Source: Nitrospirota bacterium
Lineage (GTDB): Bacteria; NPL-UPA2; JAADIA01
Assembly: GCA_013151555.1 (NCBI GenBank)
Contig: JAADIA010000034.1
Coordinates: forward strand, 1-22,346
Direction of reading: 5' to 3'
DNA: 22,346 bases
Shown here: positions 1 to 7,895 of the stretch, piece by piece
Position numbering within the stretch: the first letter of the stretch is position 1
Layout of the letters: every line of letters starts with the position of its first letter
Program-made: the position numbers and the translations under genes
The notes under the pieces: generated by a model
The model's input: only the letters and a program-made list of their open reading frames with translations
What the model was told of the DNA's origin: nothing
Databases searched by the model: none

Positions 1-3000
1 GGTAGTTGTATACATCCTTAAAGTCGCCGTATCGACAACCTGACCCGGAGGAAGCGTTGGCAGGGTAAACCCGACTAAGCCTCTTCTCTCTTCTCCACCC
101 CAAGTGCCCGTATGAATAAAGTTTTGGTTGCTGCCTTTGGCCCAACCACCACTCAATAACAGTTCCCGGATAAAGGTATCCTGATTCGTAGAATACACGG
201 TCAGGGGCAATGAAGTCGTTACCGATTCGGAAGTGGACCAGCCGGTAGTATTCTGGTTGGCGGACTTATCCCGGACCTGAACCCGGTAAGTATACAGGGC
301 ATCCGGATTCAGACCGGTATCTTCATAGGTCGCACTATCCTGCCAGCTGCTATCGTTACCACCACCGGCCGTGCACTGGAAATAGTATTCTACTCCACTC
401 ACATCGGATGCGGTGGTTGCCGTCATGGATACTGAGGTGCTGCTGGTAGCATGCGGGACGGTACTCCAGGTCATCGGATCCGGTATCGGCGGGGAGATAT
501 CCGGCGGAGTAACATCAAGCTGATGTAATCTGGCAGAGAAGACCTCCATATCCCCATACTTACGCGTAATATATATTGAGGTAGCCGTAGGATATTGACT
601 CAAAGGAATATTGATATCCTGTGTTAGCCTCTGTCCCGTCCCGGTGAGCAGGTTGCCGGTCAAATTAGCCAGCTGAGTTCCATTCGCATCTCTCAATCGC
701 ACAAACGTGTAGGAGTCAGCATTAGAGTAATCCGTATAGTCCAGAGTCAAAATCAAGTCGTTATTAGCCACTACGTCCCTATTTATATTCATCCACAGAC
801 TAGCCCAACCGGTTGCAGCTGCATCCACCCGGTATGAGGCACGACTGTAATCCCAATGCCCTTTGGAAGATTCACCCGTAGAAGTAACCCCCACATTCGC
901 AGCATAAATGAACCAGGCCTTATACCAAGTCCATGCCGGGGGAGAAATCTCCATATCCCCATTAAGCCGGTGCAGGAGGATATTCTTAAGAGAAGAATCC
1001 GTCAAGGGGATAGGAATCCTTCTGGTCAGTTTCTCCCCTGTCCCGGTGAGCAGGTTGCCCGTTAAGTCGTCAACTAAAACATTCCAATTAGAATCTCTCA
1101 ATTGGATATACATATAGGAGTTAGCATAATCCGTATAGGTTAATATCATCGTTATGCTTGGTTGAGTAACCGTATTCATATCCATCTTGGTCAGATAATA
1201 ACCTACATCCGCAGCCTCAGCTGCATCCACCCGCCAGGAGTAACTACTCGCGTCCCAGTACATGCTATTCTGGGTATTGCGAACCAGCCAAGGGTTACGG
1301 CTATCCAAATAAGTGGAAAAAATCTCCATATCCCCATAGTCACGATTAATATTTATCCACTCAGCGGTAGGATACTGACTGAGAACAATATTGATGCTCT
1401 TGGTTAACCTGTCTCCTGTACCGGTTAAGATGTTCCCGGTCAGGTCATCAACAACAACACTATCCGCAGCATCTCTTAACTGAACATGCATGGAGGCATT
1501 GGCATAATCCGTATAATCTATATTTAGGGTCAAGTCATTATCAATCACCGACCTGTCTATGCGCATCTTAAGCCCGCCGACACCGTTGGCTTCGCTGCTG
1601 CTTACCCGATACGAGGAACGGGTTGGATCCCAATAACCTGCGCTGCTGCGTTCCGCTGCCATAATCCAGGGATCATCTCCTATCCTGTCAGAGTTCAACA
1701 ACCATCCCGGGTAGCGGTCCAACCAGGAGTAGAATACTTCCACGTCTCCATAGTCACGACTAATATCTATCCAGCTGGCGGTAGGATAGTCAAGGAGGGG
1801 AATATTGAAACTTCTCGTTAATCTCCGCCCTGTCCCCGTGGTAACAATATCTATAAGCGGGCTAACTACAAGACTACCGTTGGAATCCATTAAATTGATG
1901 AACATACGGGAATTAGCATAATCCGTGTAGGCCACACTTAAAGTCAGATCATTATTAATCACCGACCTGTCCACATGCATCCTGAGACTACCGTTCCCTG
2001 CCCCTTCAGCGCTATCCACCCGGTAAGAGGACCGGTCATAATCCCAGTAACCGGACGCGCTCCGGCCCACTCCGGTAACCCAGGGAGGATTGGAGCTATA
2101 ATCGTCGCTGCCAATAACCGCGCCCCAATCAAAATCTGCGTGTCTGAAAGAACTGTCGGGTGGGACTAAATTCTCCCGGGAGGCCCAGTATTCTTCCAAA
2201 AGGGGACTGTAAGCATATGCAGATTGGGAAAGGCTCGAACTAAAGGAGGAAGCAGGATAAGCTGAATTCATATCCGGCTGGTACTTATGGTTGCGTTCAA
2301 TCTGTCTGGCAATAGCTCGCAGAGGAACGTGTACCTTTGTCCCAAAATTCCATAATTGGACAAACAGCCCCAAATCTTTACCGTGCGCTTCGGCTGCTTG
2401 ACCATAGGCTACGGCTCCGTCTTCAGATAAGTTGATATTATTATACGTCCCATAGGTATCGCTAAGTAAATTGACGATGTAAGGCGATTCCGCAATATAT
2501 TCCAGTCGGATTCCAGGCATCCGGGCACCGGTAACTTCATAGACATTATTGTTCAGACCAAAGTATATTGCTCCTTTATAATTCGTGTTGCCGGTAAAGG
2601 CATCACTGGCACCCTTGGCCATCTTGCCAAGGTAATCGGCAAAGGCCCGGAAACGCCAGTCCCACCACTGGTCCCAGAGAGGATCATCCGGAGCCGCATA
2701 GGCTATCTTATACTGGCTGTCTACAGGAATATCCGCATCAGCGATATCAACAGGAAACTTGGCAAGGCTGTTTCCTATATAGGTACGGAAACTGTCTAAA
2801 TCAGCATCACTGTAGGTGGGACTGTTATAATACGGGGAAGTGTTCGACCTGATCATTCCCAGGGATTCTTCACTGAACATTAAACGAGACTCTGTTGTCA
2901 GGGACAGCAAAGATAATCGATCCCGGAATTGGTCCGCCCTATACTGGGCTGCTTCCGCACTGCATACATCGTAATCGTTATTGTTGGTTAAGGTAACAAA

Positions 3001-3939
3001 TGTCCCGTCGGGATAGACCAACCCCACGGATCGGTAGGCATCCGGGATCTCCCAACTAAAATATGTTCCGGGATAGCGTAAACTATGGAAAGTAAAACCA
3101 AGATTATAACTCGCAAAAGCATCAATCCATTCCTGTGCTTCTGCAATAGCAGCGGTATCCCAATAATTAATGGCAATTCCAGCCATATCAAAATATTGAG
3201 TTATTTCCTGGGCCACAGATTCCTTAAATGCAACCGTATCATCTGTGCTTGCCCATATCGACCGCACACCAAAAGCAAATGTCTGAGGTTTGTTTTCTTT
3301 GCCGGCGACAATATTATCCACCCGGAGGGTTGTTGTGCCTCCATTGGATGCCGAACCGGAATATGCCGCATAGATAAAGATGTTCCTGATATCATCCAGC
3401 TGTAACACCCCGTCATCTTTGGGTCCGCCGGAGCCGCCATCATCAAAAAAGTCAGAGAAAGGAATAAATACCGACTGGCCATTGGAAGCCAGAGTACTGA
3501 TAGGCATAAGGGGTGACATAAATTGATCCCCCCAGGGATTATTCGCGTCACCTTCTTCAATACGCACCTGATAGTATTGCGGCGTATCTCCAGTCGTACT
3601 GGCCTGGATCCAGAGCCTGATTCCTTCCTGTCCCGTCCAGTCCGTAGTCGAGACAGGACCACCTACATATCCCCGGGCATTTGTGCTTCCTGCCGGGAAA
3701 CTGAACTCTATCCGCATTAACCTATTGGTTATAACAGAACCACCTTCGGTATCCAGGTAATACCCATCCAAACTGCCTCCGTTATCCACTCCGGAGGTCG
3801 GATAGGCTGCATGTAAGTCCGTATTGCTACTATAACCTTCGAAGTCATCAACAGAAACTTCCGCCCAGGCAGAGAACCCTACCATCAGACCGGCCAGGAG
3901 AAAAAACATTACCGTCAAAAAAGTTGCCTTAGCCCTCAT
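1..3939 (-). CDS. Secreted multidomain carbohydrate-binding / putative glycoside hydrolase-like protein, C-terminus outside window
   Basis: The reading frame is open from ATG at 3939 to base 1 (1313 codons, no stop), so the 3' end is missing. A strong ribosome site lies 7 bases before the ATG. Residues 1-26 form a signal peptide ending in SAWA. Residues ~27-215 resemble a CBM11/CIA30-like beta-sandwich (begins VDDFEGYS, ends VDNI). Residues ~216-580 look like a TIM-barrel glycosidase region (WDQWWDWRFRAFADYL, MFSEESLGM), but I cannot assign a family or catalytic acids. Residues ~595-1140 hold four tandem repeats of ~135 residues, each with YWD..RSSYRVD, YTDYAN, LTGNLLTGTG and YGDMEVF. Residues ~1143-1235 are Fn3-like, and the end (from ~1242) resembles a CBM96/DNRLRE domain (DTFIRE, VGFTLPTLPPG). 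It is probably an extracellular or cell-surface polysaccharide-active protein. Coding and secretion are clear; the enzymatic role is inferred. Confidence 0.9.
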   Translation of the reverse strand, partial: MRAKATFLTVMFFLLAGLMVGFSAWAEVSVDDFEGYSSNTDLHAAYPTSGVDNGGSLDGYYLDTEGGSVITNRLMRIEFSFPAGSTNARGYVGGPVSTTDWTGQEGIRLWIQASTTGDTPQYYQVRIEEGDANNPWGDQFMSPLMPISTLASNGQSVFIPFSDFFDDGGSGGPKDDGVLQLDDIRNIFIYAAYSGSASNGGTTTLRVDNIVAGKENKPQTFAFGVRSIWASTDDTVAFKESVAQEITQYFDMAGIAINYWDTAAIAEAQEWIDAFASYNLGFTFHSLRYPGTYFSWEIPDAYRSVGLVYPDGTFVTLTNNNDYDVCSAEAAQYRADQFRDRLSLLSLTTESRLMFSEESLGMIRSNTSPYYNSPTYSDADLDSFRTYIGNSLAKFPVDIADADIPVDSQYKIAYAAPDDPLWDQWWDWRFRAFADYLGKMAKGASDAFTGNTNYKGAIYFGLNNNVYEVTGARMPGIRLEYIAESPYIVNLLSDTYGTYNNINLSEDGAVAYGQAAEAHGKDLGLFVQLWNFGTKVHVPLRAIARQIERNHKYQPDMNSAYPASSFSSSLSQSAYAYSPLLEEYWASRENLVPPDSSFRHADFDWGAVIGSDDYSSNPPWVTGVGRSASGYWDYDRSSYRVDSAEGAGNGSLRMHVDRSVINNDLTLSVAYTDYANSRMFINLMDSNGSLVVSPLIDIVTTGTGRRLTRSFNIPLLDYPTASWIDISRDYGDVEVFYSWLDRYPGWLLNSDRIGDDPWIMAAERSSAGYWDPTRSSYRVSSSEANGVGGLKMRIDRSVIDNDLTLNIDYTDYANASMHVQLRDAADSVVVDDLTGNILTGTGDRLTKSINIVLSQYPTAEWININRDYGDMEIFSTYLDSRNPWLVRNTQNSMYWDASSYSWRVDAAEAADVGYYLTKMDMNTVTQPSITMILTYTDYANSYMYIQLRDSNWNVLVDDLTGNLLTGTGEKLTRRIPIPLTDSSLKNILLHRLNGDMEISPPAWTWYKAWFIYAANVGVTSTGESSKGHWDYSRASYRVDAAATGWASLWMNINRDVVANNDLILTLDYTDYSNADSYTFVRLRDANGTQLANLTGNLLTGTGQRLTQDINIPLSQYPTATSIYITRKYGDMEVFSARLHQLDVTPPDISPPIPDPMTWSTVPHATSSTSVSMTATTASDVSGVEYYFQCTAGGGNDSSWQDSATYEDTGLNPDALYTYRVQVRDKSANQNTTGWSTSESVTTSLPLTVYSTNQDTFIRELLLSGGWAKGSNQNFIHTGTWGGEERRGLVGFTLPTLPPGQVVDTATLRMYTTT
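840..2170 (-). repeat. Four tandem ~135-residue protein repeats within the secreted protein
   Basis: Four copies of a beta-rich unit follow one another in the protein. The conserved YWD/HWD...YRV entry motif of each copy lies near bases 2040, 1630, 1250 and 850 on the minus strand, a spacing of roughly 380-410 bases. Each copy then carries D-R-S-V-I-x-N-D-L, a YTDYAN motif, an L-R-D-x-x-G stretch, LTGNLLTGTG, an R-L-T-x-x-I-N-I-P strand and a YGDMEVF end. The fourth copy runs past base 840 to about base 520. Copy 3 has lost part of the entry and exit motifs and carries an aromatic-rich insertion (PPAWTWYKAW). I do not recognise the unit as a named domain. By pattern it is an adhesive or carbohydrate-binding beta-sandwich. 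Confidence 0.8.
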
Positions 3940-3946
3940 ACTTATA

Positions 3947-3955
3947 CACCCTCCT
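3947..3955 (-). promoter_or_regulatory. Strong ribosome binding site of the secreted protein gene
   Basis: The minus strand reads AGGAGGGTG, 7 bases before ATG 3939. It fixes the start of the open-ended reading frame and agrees with the signal peptide beginning immediately at that ATG. Confidence 0.8.
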
Positions 3956-4365
3956 CTCTTTTGTTAATAATAAAAAGACGTGTCCGGCAAGATTTGAAAT
4001 GCTGGGGAAATAATAGACAGAATCCAATAGGAGTAAACGGCGCTAATTTACGAACTGAGGCATTAACTTGAAAGGTAGTTAAATAGCAAGTGTTGTTAAG
4101 AAAGTTTTCGGGAAACTCTTGAAGTGATTGAAAAATATGGGGAAGAAGATTAAAAGACGGGTCAGAGATACCGGGATGTTTTGTAACATCGCTCTTGGTT
4201 CTTTTGGGAGTTACCTCCAAATTATATCTCCACTAATCTTATAATTAAGGATACCAATAACAAAATCTGGTTTCTTAATCGCTATCAGGTTTATACTAAG
4301 TAGTAGAAACTTTAAGTGCTTTAAGCTTGACGTCTCCTTCTCTTTTTATTTATCTAAACAGGTGC

Positions 4366-4402
4366 TAAAATAAGGTTTTAAATCGCTAAACACCTTAATT
4401 TA
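4366..4402. repeat. Imperfect A+T-rich inverted repeat
   Basis: TAAAATAAGG (4366-4375) pairs with CCTTAATTTA (4393-4402) at nine of ten positions across a 17-base loop. It overlaps the -10 of the minus-strand promoter, so it could be an operator-like site. No regulator is encoded nearby. Confidence 0.35.
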
Positions 4403-4426
4403 CCATAAGCATTATTTCTTTGTCAA
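4397..4426 (-). promoter_or_regulatory. Probable sigma70-type promoter for the secreted protein gene
   Basis: On the minus strand a perfect -35 TTGACA (4426-4421) is followed after 18 bases by TAAATT (4402-4397, four of six matches to TATAAT). A-rich phased repeats directly upstream resemble an UP element. Initiation near 4390 would give a leader of about 450 bases before ATG 3939. A TATAAT also occurs at 4226-4221 but without a good -35, so the true start could be nearer. Confidence 0.4.
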
Positions 4427-4430
4427 GAGA

Positions 4431-4475
4431 AATGTGCAAAAAAAAATGTGCAAATGCAAAAAATGCAAAAAATGC
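4431..4475. repeat. Phased A-tract tandem repeats between divergent promoters
   Basis: AATGTGCAA occurs twice (4431-4439, 4445-4453), followed by ATGCAAAAA units starting at 4454, 4463 and 4472 (9-base period). A-tracts at near-helical spacing suggest bent DNA or an UP element. They lie directly upstream of the minus-strand -35 and about 30 bases before the plus-strand -35. Confidence 0.6.
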
Positions 4476-4507
4476 GGTTGGGTTACCATACTACTAAGTC
4501 TTTCTCC

Positions 4508-4536
4508 TTGACCTGCTTGAGACTTGCTCTTATAAT
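4508..4536 (+). promoter_or_regulatory. Strong sigma70-type promoter for the VOC and C45 genes
   Basis: TTGACC (4508-4513) is followed by an exact 17-base spacer and a perfect TATAAT (4531-4536). Transcription would begin near 4543, giving a leader of about 135 bases before the VOC start at 4680. Confidence 0.65.
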
Positions 4537-4679
4537 ATATGGAGTATGATAGAAAATAGTTGAAAGATAGTATCGAATACCTAATTCACTTCATTAAGTA
4601 GGAAGTGGATTGGCTCCTAAATATTTTAATGAAATCCTTGGTTTTCTCACACAGTCTAATGTTATGGGAAGATATAAAA

Positions 4680-5150
4680 ATGAAATTGACAAAATTAACG
4701 CCGAATTTTTCCGTAAAAAATGTAAAAGATACTATCTTGTTTTATCGAGATATTCTTGGATTTAAATTAGAGATGGTTGTGCCGAAAAATAAAAATATAA
4801 TTGAGTACAATCTTGCTGATAGTGAGACATATAGTTATGCAATGATGAGTAAAGATGAAGTATTTATAATGTTTATAGAAGAAAATTGTTTTAAAAAAGA
4901 TATCCCGTTATTTAAAAATACTCCTCAAGGTGCATCTTTATTATTTTATATAGACGCAGAGGATATCGGCACTATATATGATTCTATAAAAGAAAAAGTT
5001 GAAATTGTGAAAGACCTTGAAACGACTTGGTATGGAAAGAAGGAGTTCTATATCAAAGATTGTAATGGGTATGTTTTAGGATTTGGAGAAAATGAGCAGT
5101 CTGTCCAAACCGGTTCGGAGGTTAAATGTTATCAAAAACAAGTTGGTTGA
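4680..5150 (+). CDS. VOC superfamily (glyoxalase / bleomycin-resistance-like) protein
   Basis: A 156-residue protein with the N-terminal half-domain pattern of the vicinal-oxygen-chelate fold: a strand (LTPNFSVKNV), a helix with FYRDILGF and a second half ending EFYIKDCNGYVLGFGE. Family members are metal-dependent lyases, dioxygenases or antibiotic-binding proteins; the substrate here is unknown. The usual first-strand His ligand is not evident (Asn lies near that position). I chose ATG 4680 over the in-frame GTG 4605 because GGGAAG precedes it and homology begins there. The gene is strikingly A+T-rich (9 G/C of 60 bases at 4861-4920) beside neighbours near 50-60 percent. Its last ~25 bases overlap the next gene, and the tail after FGE (QSVQTGSEV...) looks non-native. 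Family is clear, role is not. Confidence 0.8.
   Translation: MKLTKLTPNFSVKNVKDTILFYRDILGFKLEMVVPKNKNIIEYNLADSETYSYAMMSKDEVFIMFIEENCFKKDIPLFKNTPQGASLLFYIDAEDIGTIYDSIKEKVEIVKDLETTWYGKKEFYIKDCNGYVLGFGENEQSVQTGSEVKCYQKQVG
5117..5121 (+). promoter_or_regulatory. Ribosome binding site of the C45 gene, inside the VOC gene
   Basis: GGAGG lies 4 bases before ATG 5126 and inside the end of the upstream frame, which supports this start and suggests translational coupling of the two genes. Confidence 0.6.
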
Positions 5151-6955
5151 AGAGGTGTTTTCGATTTCATAATCTGATTCGGATAATCCTTGTTTTCATT
5201 CTTTTAGTTGTCTTTAATTGGACAATTGCAAGCTGGCTATTATGGTCAAATTACAATCGGTTAGTTGCTTCACTACAGGAAAGCCGATGGCCGTTTGAAG
5301 AAAACAAAGTCAGCGCAACCGTATTCCGGGAAAAACTTGACTCAAAACAAAAGAAATTGCTGGGGCAAGTGGATTTCAGGCATGGACCAGAGCAGTTTCG
5401 CCTCCGAATTGAGGCGGCAAATAAAGAAATCGAGATTGGTTCAGGCAAGGTTACCTGGCTTTCAAGGCCGGGAGGAAATGTTTATTTTGTAGCTAAACCA
5501 ACCGCCTTTCCGGAATCCCGTCGGGCTCTGGCGGAAGCGGGAAAATGGATGCCCCGGCCGAGATGGTGGCAACGCCTGGCTCTTTCAGCGGCAGCTCATC
5601 CTATAATTACAGGGTTGGAACGCCACAAAGACGGCCTTTACTGGCGTATTAGCCTTCAGGGCGGGAAGGCTACAGTGGCCATGGACCGATGGCTGGATGA
5701 ACTTTATGTGAAGAAGCCGGGTGCTAATTATGCCTGGCGTATTATTCTGCGGCGGCAACCAGGGATTGAAGATTTATCAGCTTTTCAAGCACCTTCGGTC
5801 GCAGCAGTTAAAGTATCGGCAAACGAAATTGATAAATCCCTGGCGGCGGCAATAAGGATTCTCTTGCTAAACCTCCAGCCGGTAAATCATGAACCGGATA
5901 AGTTGGAGTATCAGGGAAAGGGCCGGCTGCTTGTGAGGAACGGGCAAAGGTCACTGTATCTTGAAGGCACCCCGTACGAAATCGGCTATCAACATGGCAA
6001 GTTGCTGTCATCTTCTGTCAGACGACTCACAGAGCGGATAGTTTACGGCGTCGGCCTTTATTATTCCCTGGAGAAAGGACAATGGTTCCTCAATGAAGCC
6101 AAAAAAGTAATTGAGCGGCAACGGCCGTTTATCGCCCCTGAATATTTTGAAGAAATGCGCGGTCTTGCCGACGGATCAGGAGTGCCTCTGGAAATAATCC
6201 AGGCAGCCAATATATTCCCTGAATTTTTTCATTGCAGCGGAGTAGCTGTATTCGGCAGGGCGACCAAAAACGGTGAACTTTTGCACGCCCGGGTATTGGA
6301 TTATATGACCGAAGTAGGTCTGCAGGATGAGGCCGTGGTCATGGCGGTTAACCGTAATGGAGTACTGCGTTTTGTTAATGTCAGTTACGCGGGCTTCATC
6401 GGTTCGGTAACAGGAATGAATGAAAAGGAAGTTGCTATCGGCGAGATGGGCGGACGCGGGGAAGGGCTTTGGGACGGAACACCTATGAGTCTGCTGCTTC
6501 GGGGAGCTCTTGAACATGCGGGCACACTTGAGGAAGCGGTCTCTTATATGCGTAACCACGCCAGAACCTGCGAGTATTACTATGTTATCAGCGACGGAAA
6601 GATTCCGGATGCCGTGGGGATTGCCGCTACCCCTGATACTTTTCAGGTTGTTCGGGCCGGAGAAGCTGTTAAGAGACTACCGGAGGCAATTGATGACGCG
6701 GTACTCTTGTCGCAAGGAGGCCGTTATCGAAAGCTTGTCCAGCGTATCCGTCAGAATTACGGCCGGATCGATGCCCAGAAACTTTTTGAAATCGTAAAAC
6801 GACCGGTAGCTATGCGCTCGAACCTTCACACGGTTATCTTTGAACCGCAGGCACTCCGGATATGGGTAGCCAATGCCAGTCGTAATAAACCGGCCAGTGA
6901 CCAGAAGCCGGTGATCTATACCTGGCCGGAACTTTTCCCTCAAGTTAAGAATTAA
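5126..6955 (+). CDS. Membrane-anchored C45-family (Ntn) autoproteolytic hydrolase / acyltransferase
   Basis: A 609-residue protein. Residues ~16-40 form one hydrophobic membrane segment (IILVFILLVVFNWTIASWLL), followed by ~230 residues I do not recognise. From about residue 275 the C45/acyl-CoA:6-aminopenicillanate acyltransferase-like fold starts with LEGTPYEIGYQHGKLL. The candidate Ntn nucleophile is Cys370 (FHCSGVAVFG), followed by ATKNGELLHARVLDY, as is usual after the self-cleavage site. Such enzymes cleave or form amide bonds on acylated small molecules or peptides; the substrate is unknown. The chain is longer than typical members because of the anchored N-terminal extension, so the catalytic part is probably outside the cytoplasmic membrane, though topology is not shown. 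The gene overlaps the VOC gene by 25 bases and is far richer in G+C than it. Confidence 0.8.
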   Translation: MLSKTSWLKRCFRFHNLIRIILVFILLVVFNWTIASWLLWSNYNRLVASLQESRWPFEENKVSATVFREKLDSKQKKLLGQVDFRHGPEQFRLRIEAANKEIEIGSGKVTWLSRPGGNVYFVAKPTAFPESRRALAEAGKWMPRPRWWQRLALSAAAHPIITGLERHKDGLYWRISLQGGKATVAMDRWLDELYVKKPGANYAWRIILRRQPGIEDLSAFQAPSVAAVKVSANEIDKSLAAAIRILLLNLQPVNHEPDKLEYQGKGRLLVRNGQRSLYLEGTPYEIGYQHGKLLSSSVRRLTERIVYGVGLYYSLEKGQWFLNEAKKVIERQRPFIAPEYFEEMRGLADGSGVPLEIIQAANIFPEFFHCSGVAVFGRATKNGELLHARVLDYMTEVGLQDEAVVMAVNRNGVLRFVNVSYAGFIGSVTGMNEKEVAIGEMGGRGEGLWDGTPMSLLLRGALEHAGTLEEAVSYMRNHARTCEYYYVISDGKIPDAVGIAATPDTFQVVRAGEAVKRLPEAIDDAVLLSQGGRYRKLVQRIRQNYGRIDAQKLFEIVKRPVAMRSNLHTVIFEPQALRIWVANASRNKPASDQKPVIYTWPELFPQVKN

Positions 6956-7075
6956 ATTAAGTTGACAGTTTTTGGGTTTCCCCGGGATTACACTTTCCCT
7001 GCAAAGGATCAAAGACCGGGCGTATATCGTTAGCGGAAATTATGGGTACCCGATTTCAAGGTAGATATTCCTTGC

Positions 7076-7094
7076 CTGCAGGGTCAACCTGCAG
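7076..7094 (+). terminator. Possible terminator or attenuator hairpin between C45 and tupB
   Basis: CTGCAGG (7076-7082) and CCTGCAG (7088-7094) form a perfect 7-bp stem with a 5-base loop, followed by an interrupted T-rich stretch (TAAAATTGTTTTT). It lies about 120 bases after the C45 stop and 85 bases before tupB. The T-run is not directly adjacent, so it is a weak terminator at best. Confidence 0.35.
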
Positions 7095-7179
7095 TAAAAT
7101 TGTTTTTGAGCATCATAGAGCTTTAGCAAGGATTCGTTTCTAAAAATAGCATAACCAAGCATTTCGATGTATTGAACTT

Positions 7180-7887
7180 ATGGAATATATTTTTGACAGT
7201 TTAAAGAAAGCATTTGTCCTCATCGGCACTTTGGACAACGAGCTTCTGCGTATTTCCTGGACATCAATTTGGATAACGGGCACGTCAGTTACTCTGGCTA
7301 CTCTTTTCAGCCTGCCGGCAGCCGTTATTATCGCCACGAAGCGGTTTAAAGGAAAAGGCGCTTTAGTTACCACCCTAAATACCTTAATGGCCCTGCCTAC
7401 GGTTGTGGTAGGTCTTCTTGTCTATGCATTCCTGTACCGAAGGGGTCTTCTGGGAAATTTTTCTCTTCTCTATACTCCTTATGCGATGATTATCGGCCAG
7501 GTTATCCTGGCCAGTCCCATAATTACCGCTTTAACTGTCTCGGCTTTGGAAGGAGCGGATGAAAGAATCGAGGGAACGGCACTTACCTTAGGGGCAACGA
7601 AATTTCAGGCTCTTATGAGCTTGTCCGGCGAGGTACGCCCGGCAATTACAGCAGCGGTGATTGCCGGTTTTGGAAGGATATTTGCGGAAGTTGGTGTTTC
7701 CATGATGTTAGGGGGTAATATCAGAAATTATACCAGAAACATCACTACGGCTATCGCTTTTGAAACAGCCAGAGGACAGTTTTCTTTGGCTCTGGCTTTA
7801 GGAATGATTTTGCTTTTATTTGCTTTTACCGTGAACATCTTATTGCAGTGGCACCTGAAATCTCAGTCTTACTATGGAACGAAGTAA
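7180..7887 (+). CDS. tupB: Tungstate (or molybdate) ABC transporter permease, TupB-like
   Basis: A 235-residue integral membrane protein with about five to six hydrophobic segments and a permease cytoplasmic loop of the EAA type (EGTALTLGATKFQALMSL, then the GRIFAEVG stretch). The opening FDSLKKAFVLI and the overall size match the TupB/WtpB-like permeases that import tungstate with the TupC ATPase. Specificity for tungstate over molybdate cannot be read from the permease. I see no good ribosome site before ATG 7180, but the family start agrees with it. It is followed after 8 bases by the ATPase gene. No TupA-type binding protein gene precedes it; the 224 bases upstream hold no coding frame I can support. 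Confidence 0.85.
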   Translation: MEYIFDSLKKAFVLIGTLDNELLRISWTSIWITGTSVTLATLFSLPAAVIIATKRFKGKGALVTTLNTLMALPTVVVGLLVYAFLYRRGLLGNFSLLYTPYAMIIGQVILASPIITALTVSALEGADERIEGTALTLGATKFQALMSLSGEVRPAITAAVIAGFGRIFAEVGVSMMLGGNIRNYTRNITTAIAFETARGQFSLALALGMILLLFAFTVNILLQWHLKSQSYYGTK

Positions 7888-7895
7888 CCTGCTTT

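Larger units (their letters stand above)
3940..4679. other. Non-coding divergent intergenic region (about 740 bases)
   Basis: This stretch separates the minus-strand secreted protein gene from the plus-strand VOC gene. It contains a probable promoter for each direction, a run of phased A-tracts between them, an imperfect A+T-rich hairpin and an apparently long leader (about 450 bases) for the secreted protein gene. A 92-codon open frame at 3942-4220 (minus) begins with TTG, has no recognisable domain and low-complexity content, and I do not call it a gene. I recognise no riboswitch and see no tRNA. Confidence 0.7.

Noticed and set aside
856-3720. Several 60-150 codon open frames on both strands within 1-3939
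   Set aside because: They are shadows of the continuous 1313-codon secreted protein frame, which has signal peptide, ribosome site and domain repeats.
3942-4220. 92-codon open frame on the minus strand ahead of the secreted protein gene
   Set aside because: It starts with TTG, has no domain-like pattern and lies where the leader of the secreted gene is expected.
4605-4679. GTG-initiated 25-codon N-terminal extension of the VOC protein
   Set aside because: The family fold begins at ATG 4680, which has its own upstream GGGAAG; the extension looks like untranslated leader.
6956-7179. Molybdenum-cofactor riboswitch or tupA remnant before tupB
   Set aside because: I could not match the known motif features by eye, and no frame resembles a binding protein; a covariance-model search would be decisive.
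7848-7895. Upstream 16-codon extension of TupC overlapping tupB
   Set aside because: The residues are unlike ABC ATPase starts, while ATG 7896 begins exactly at the domain.
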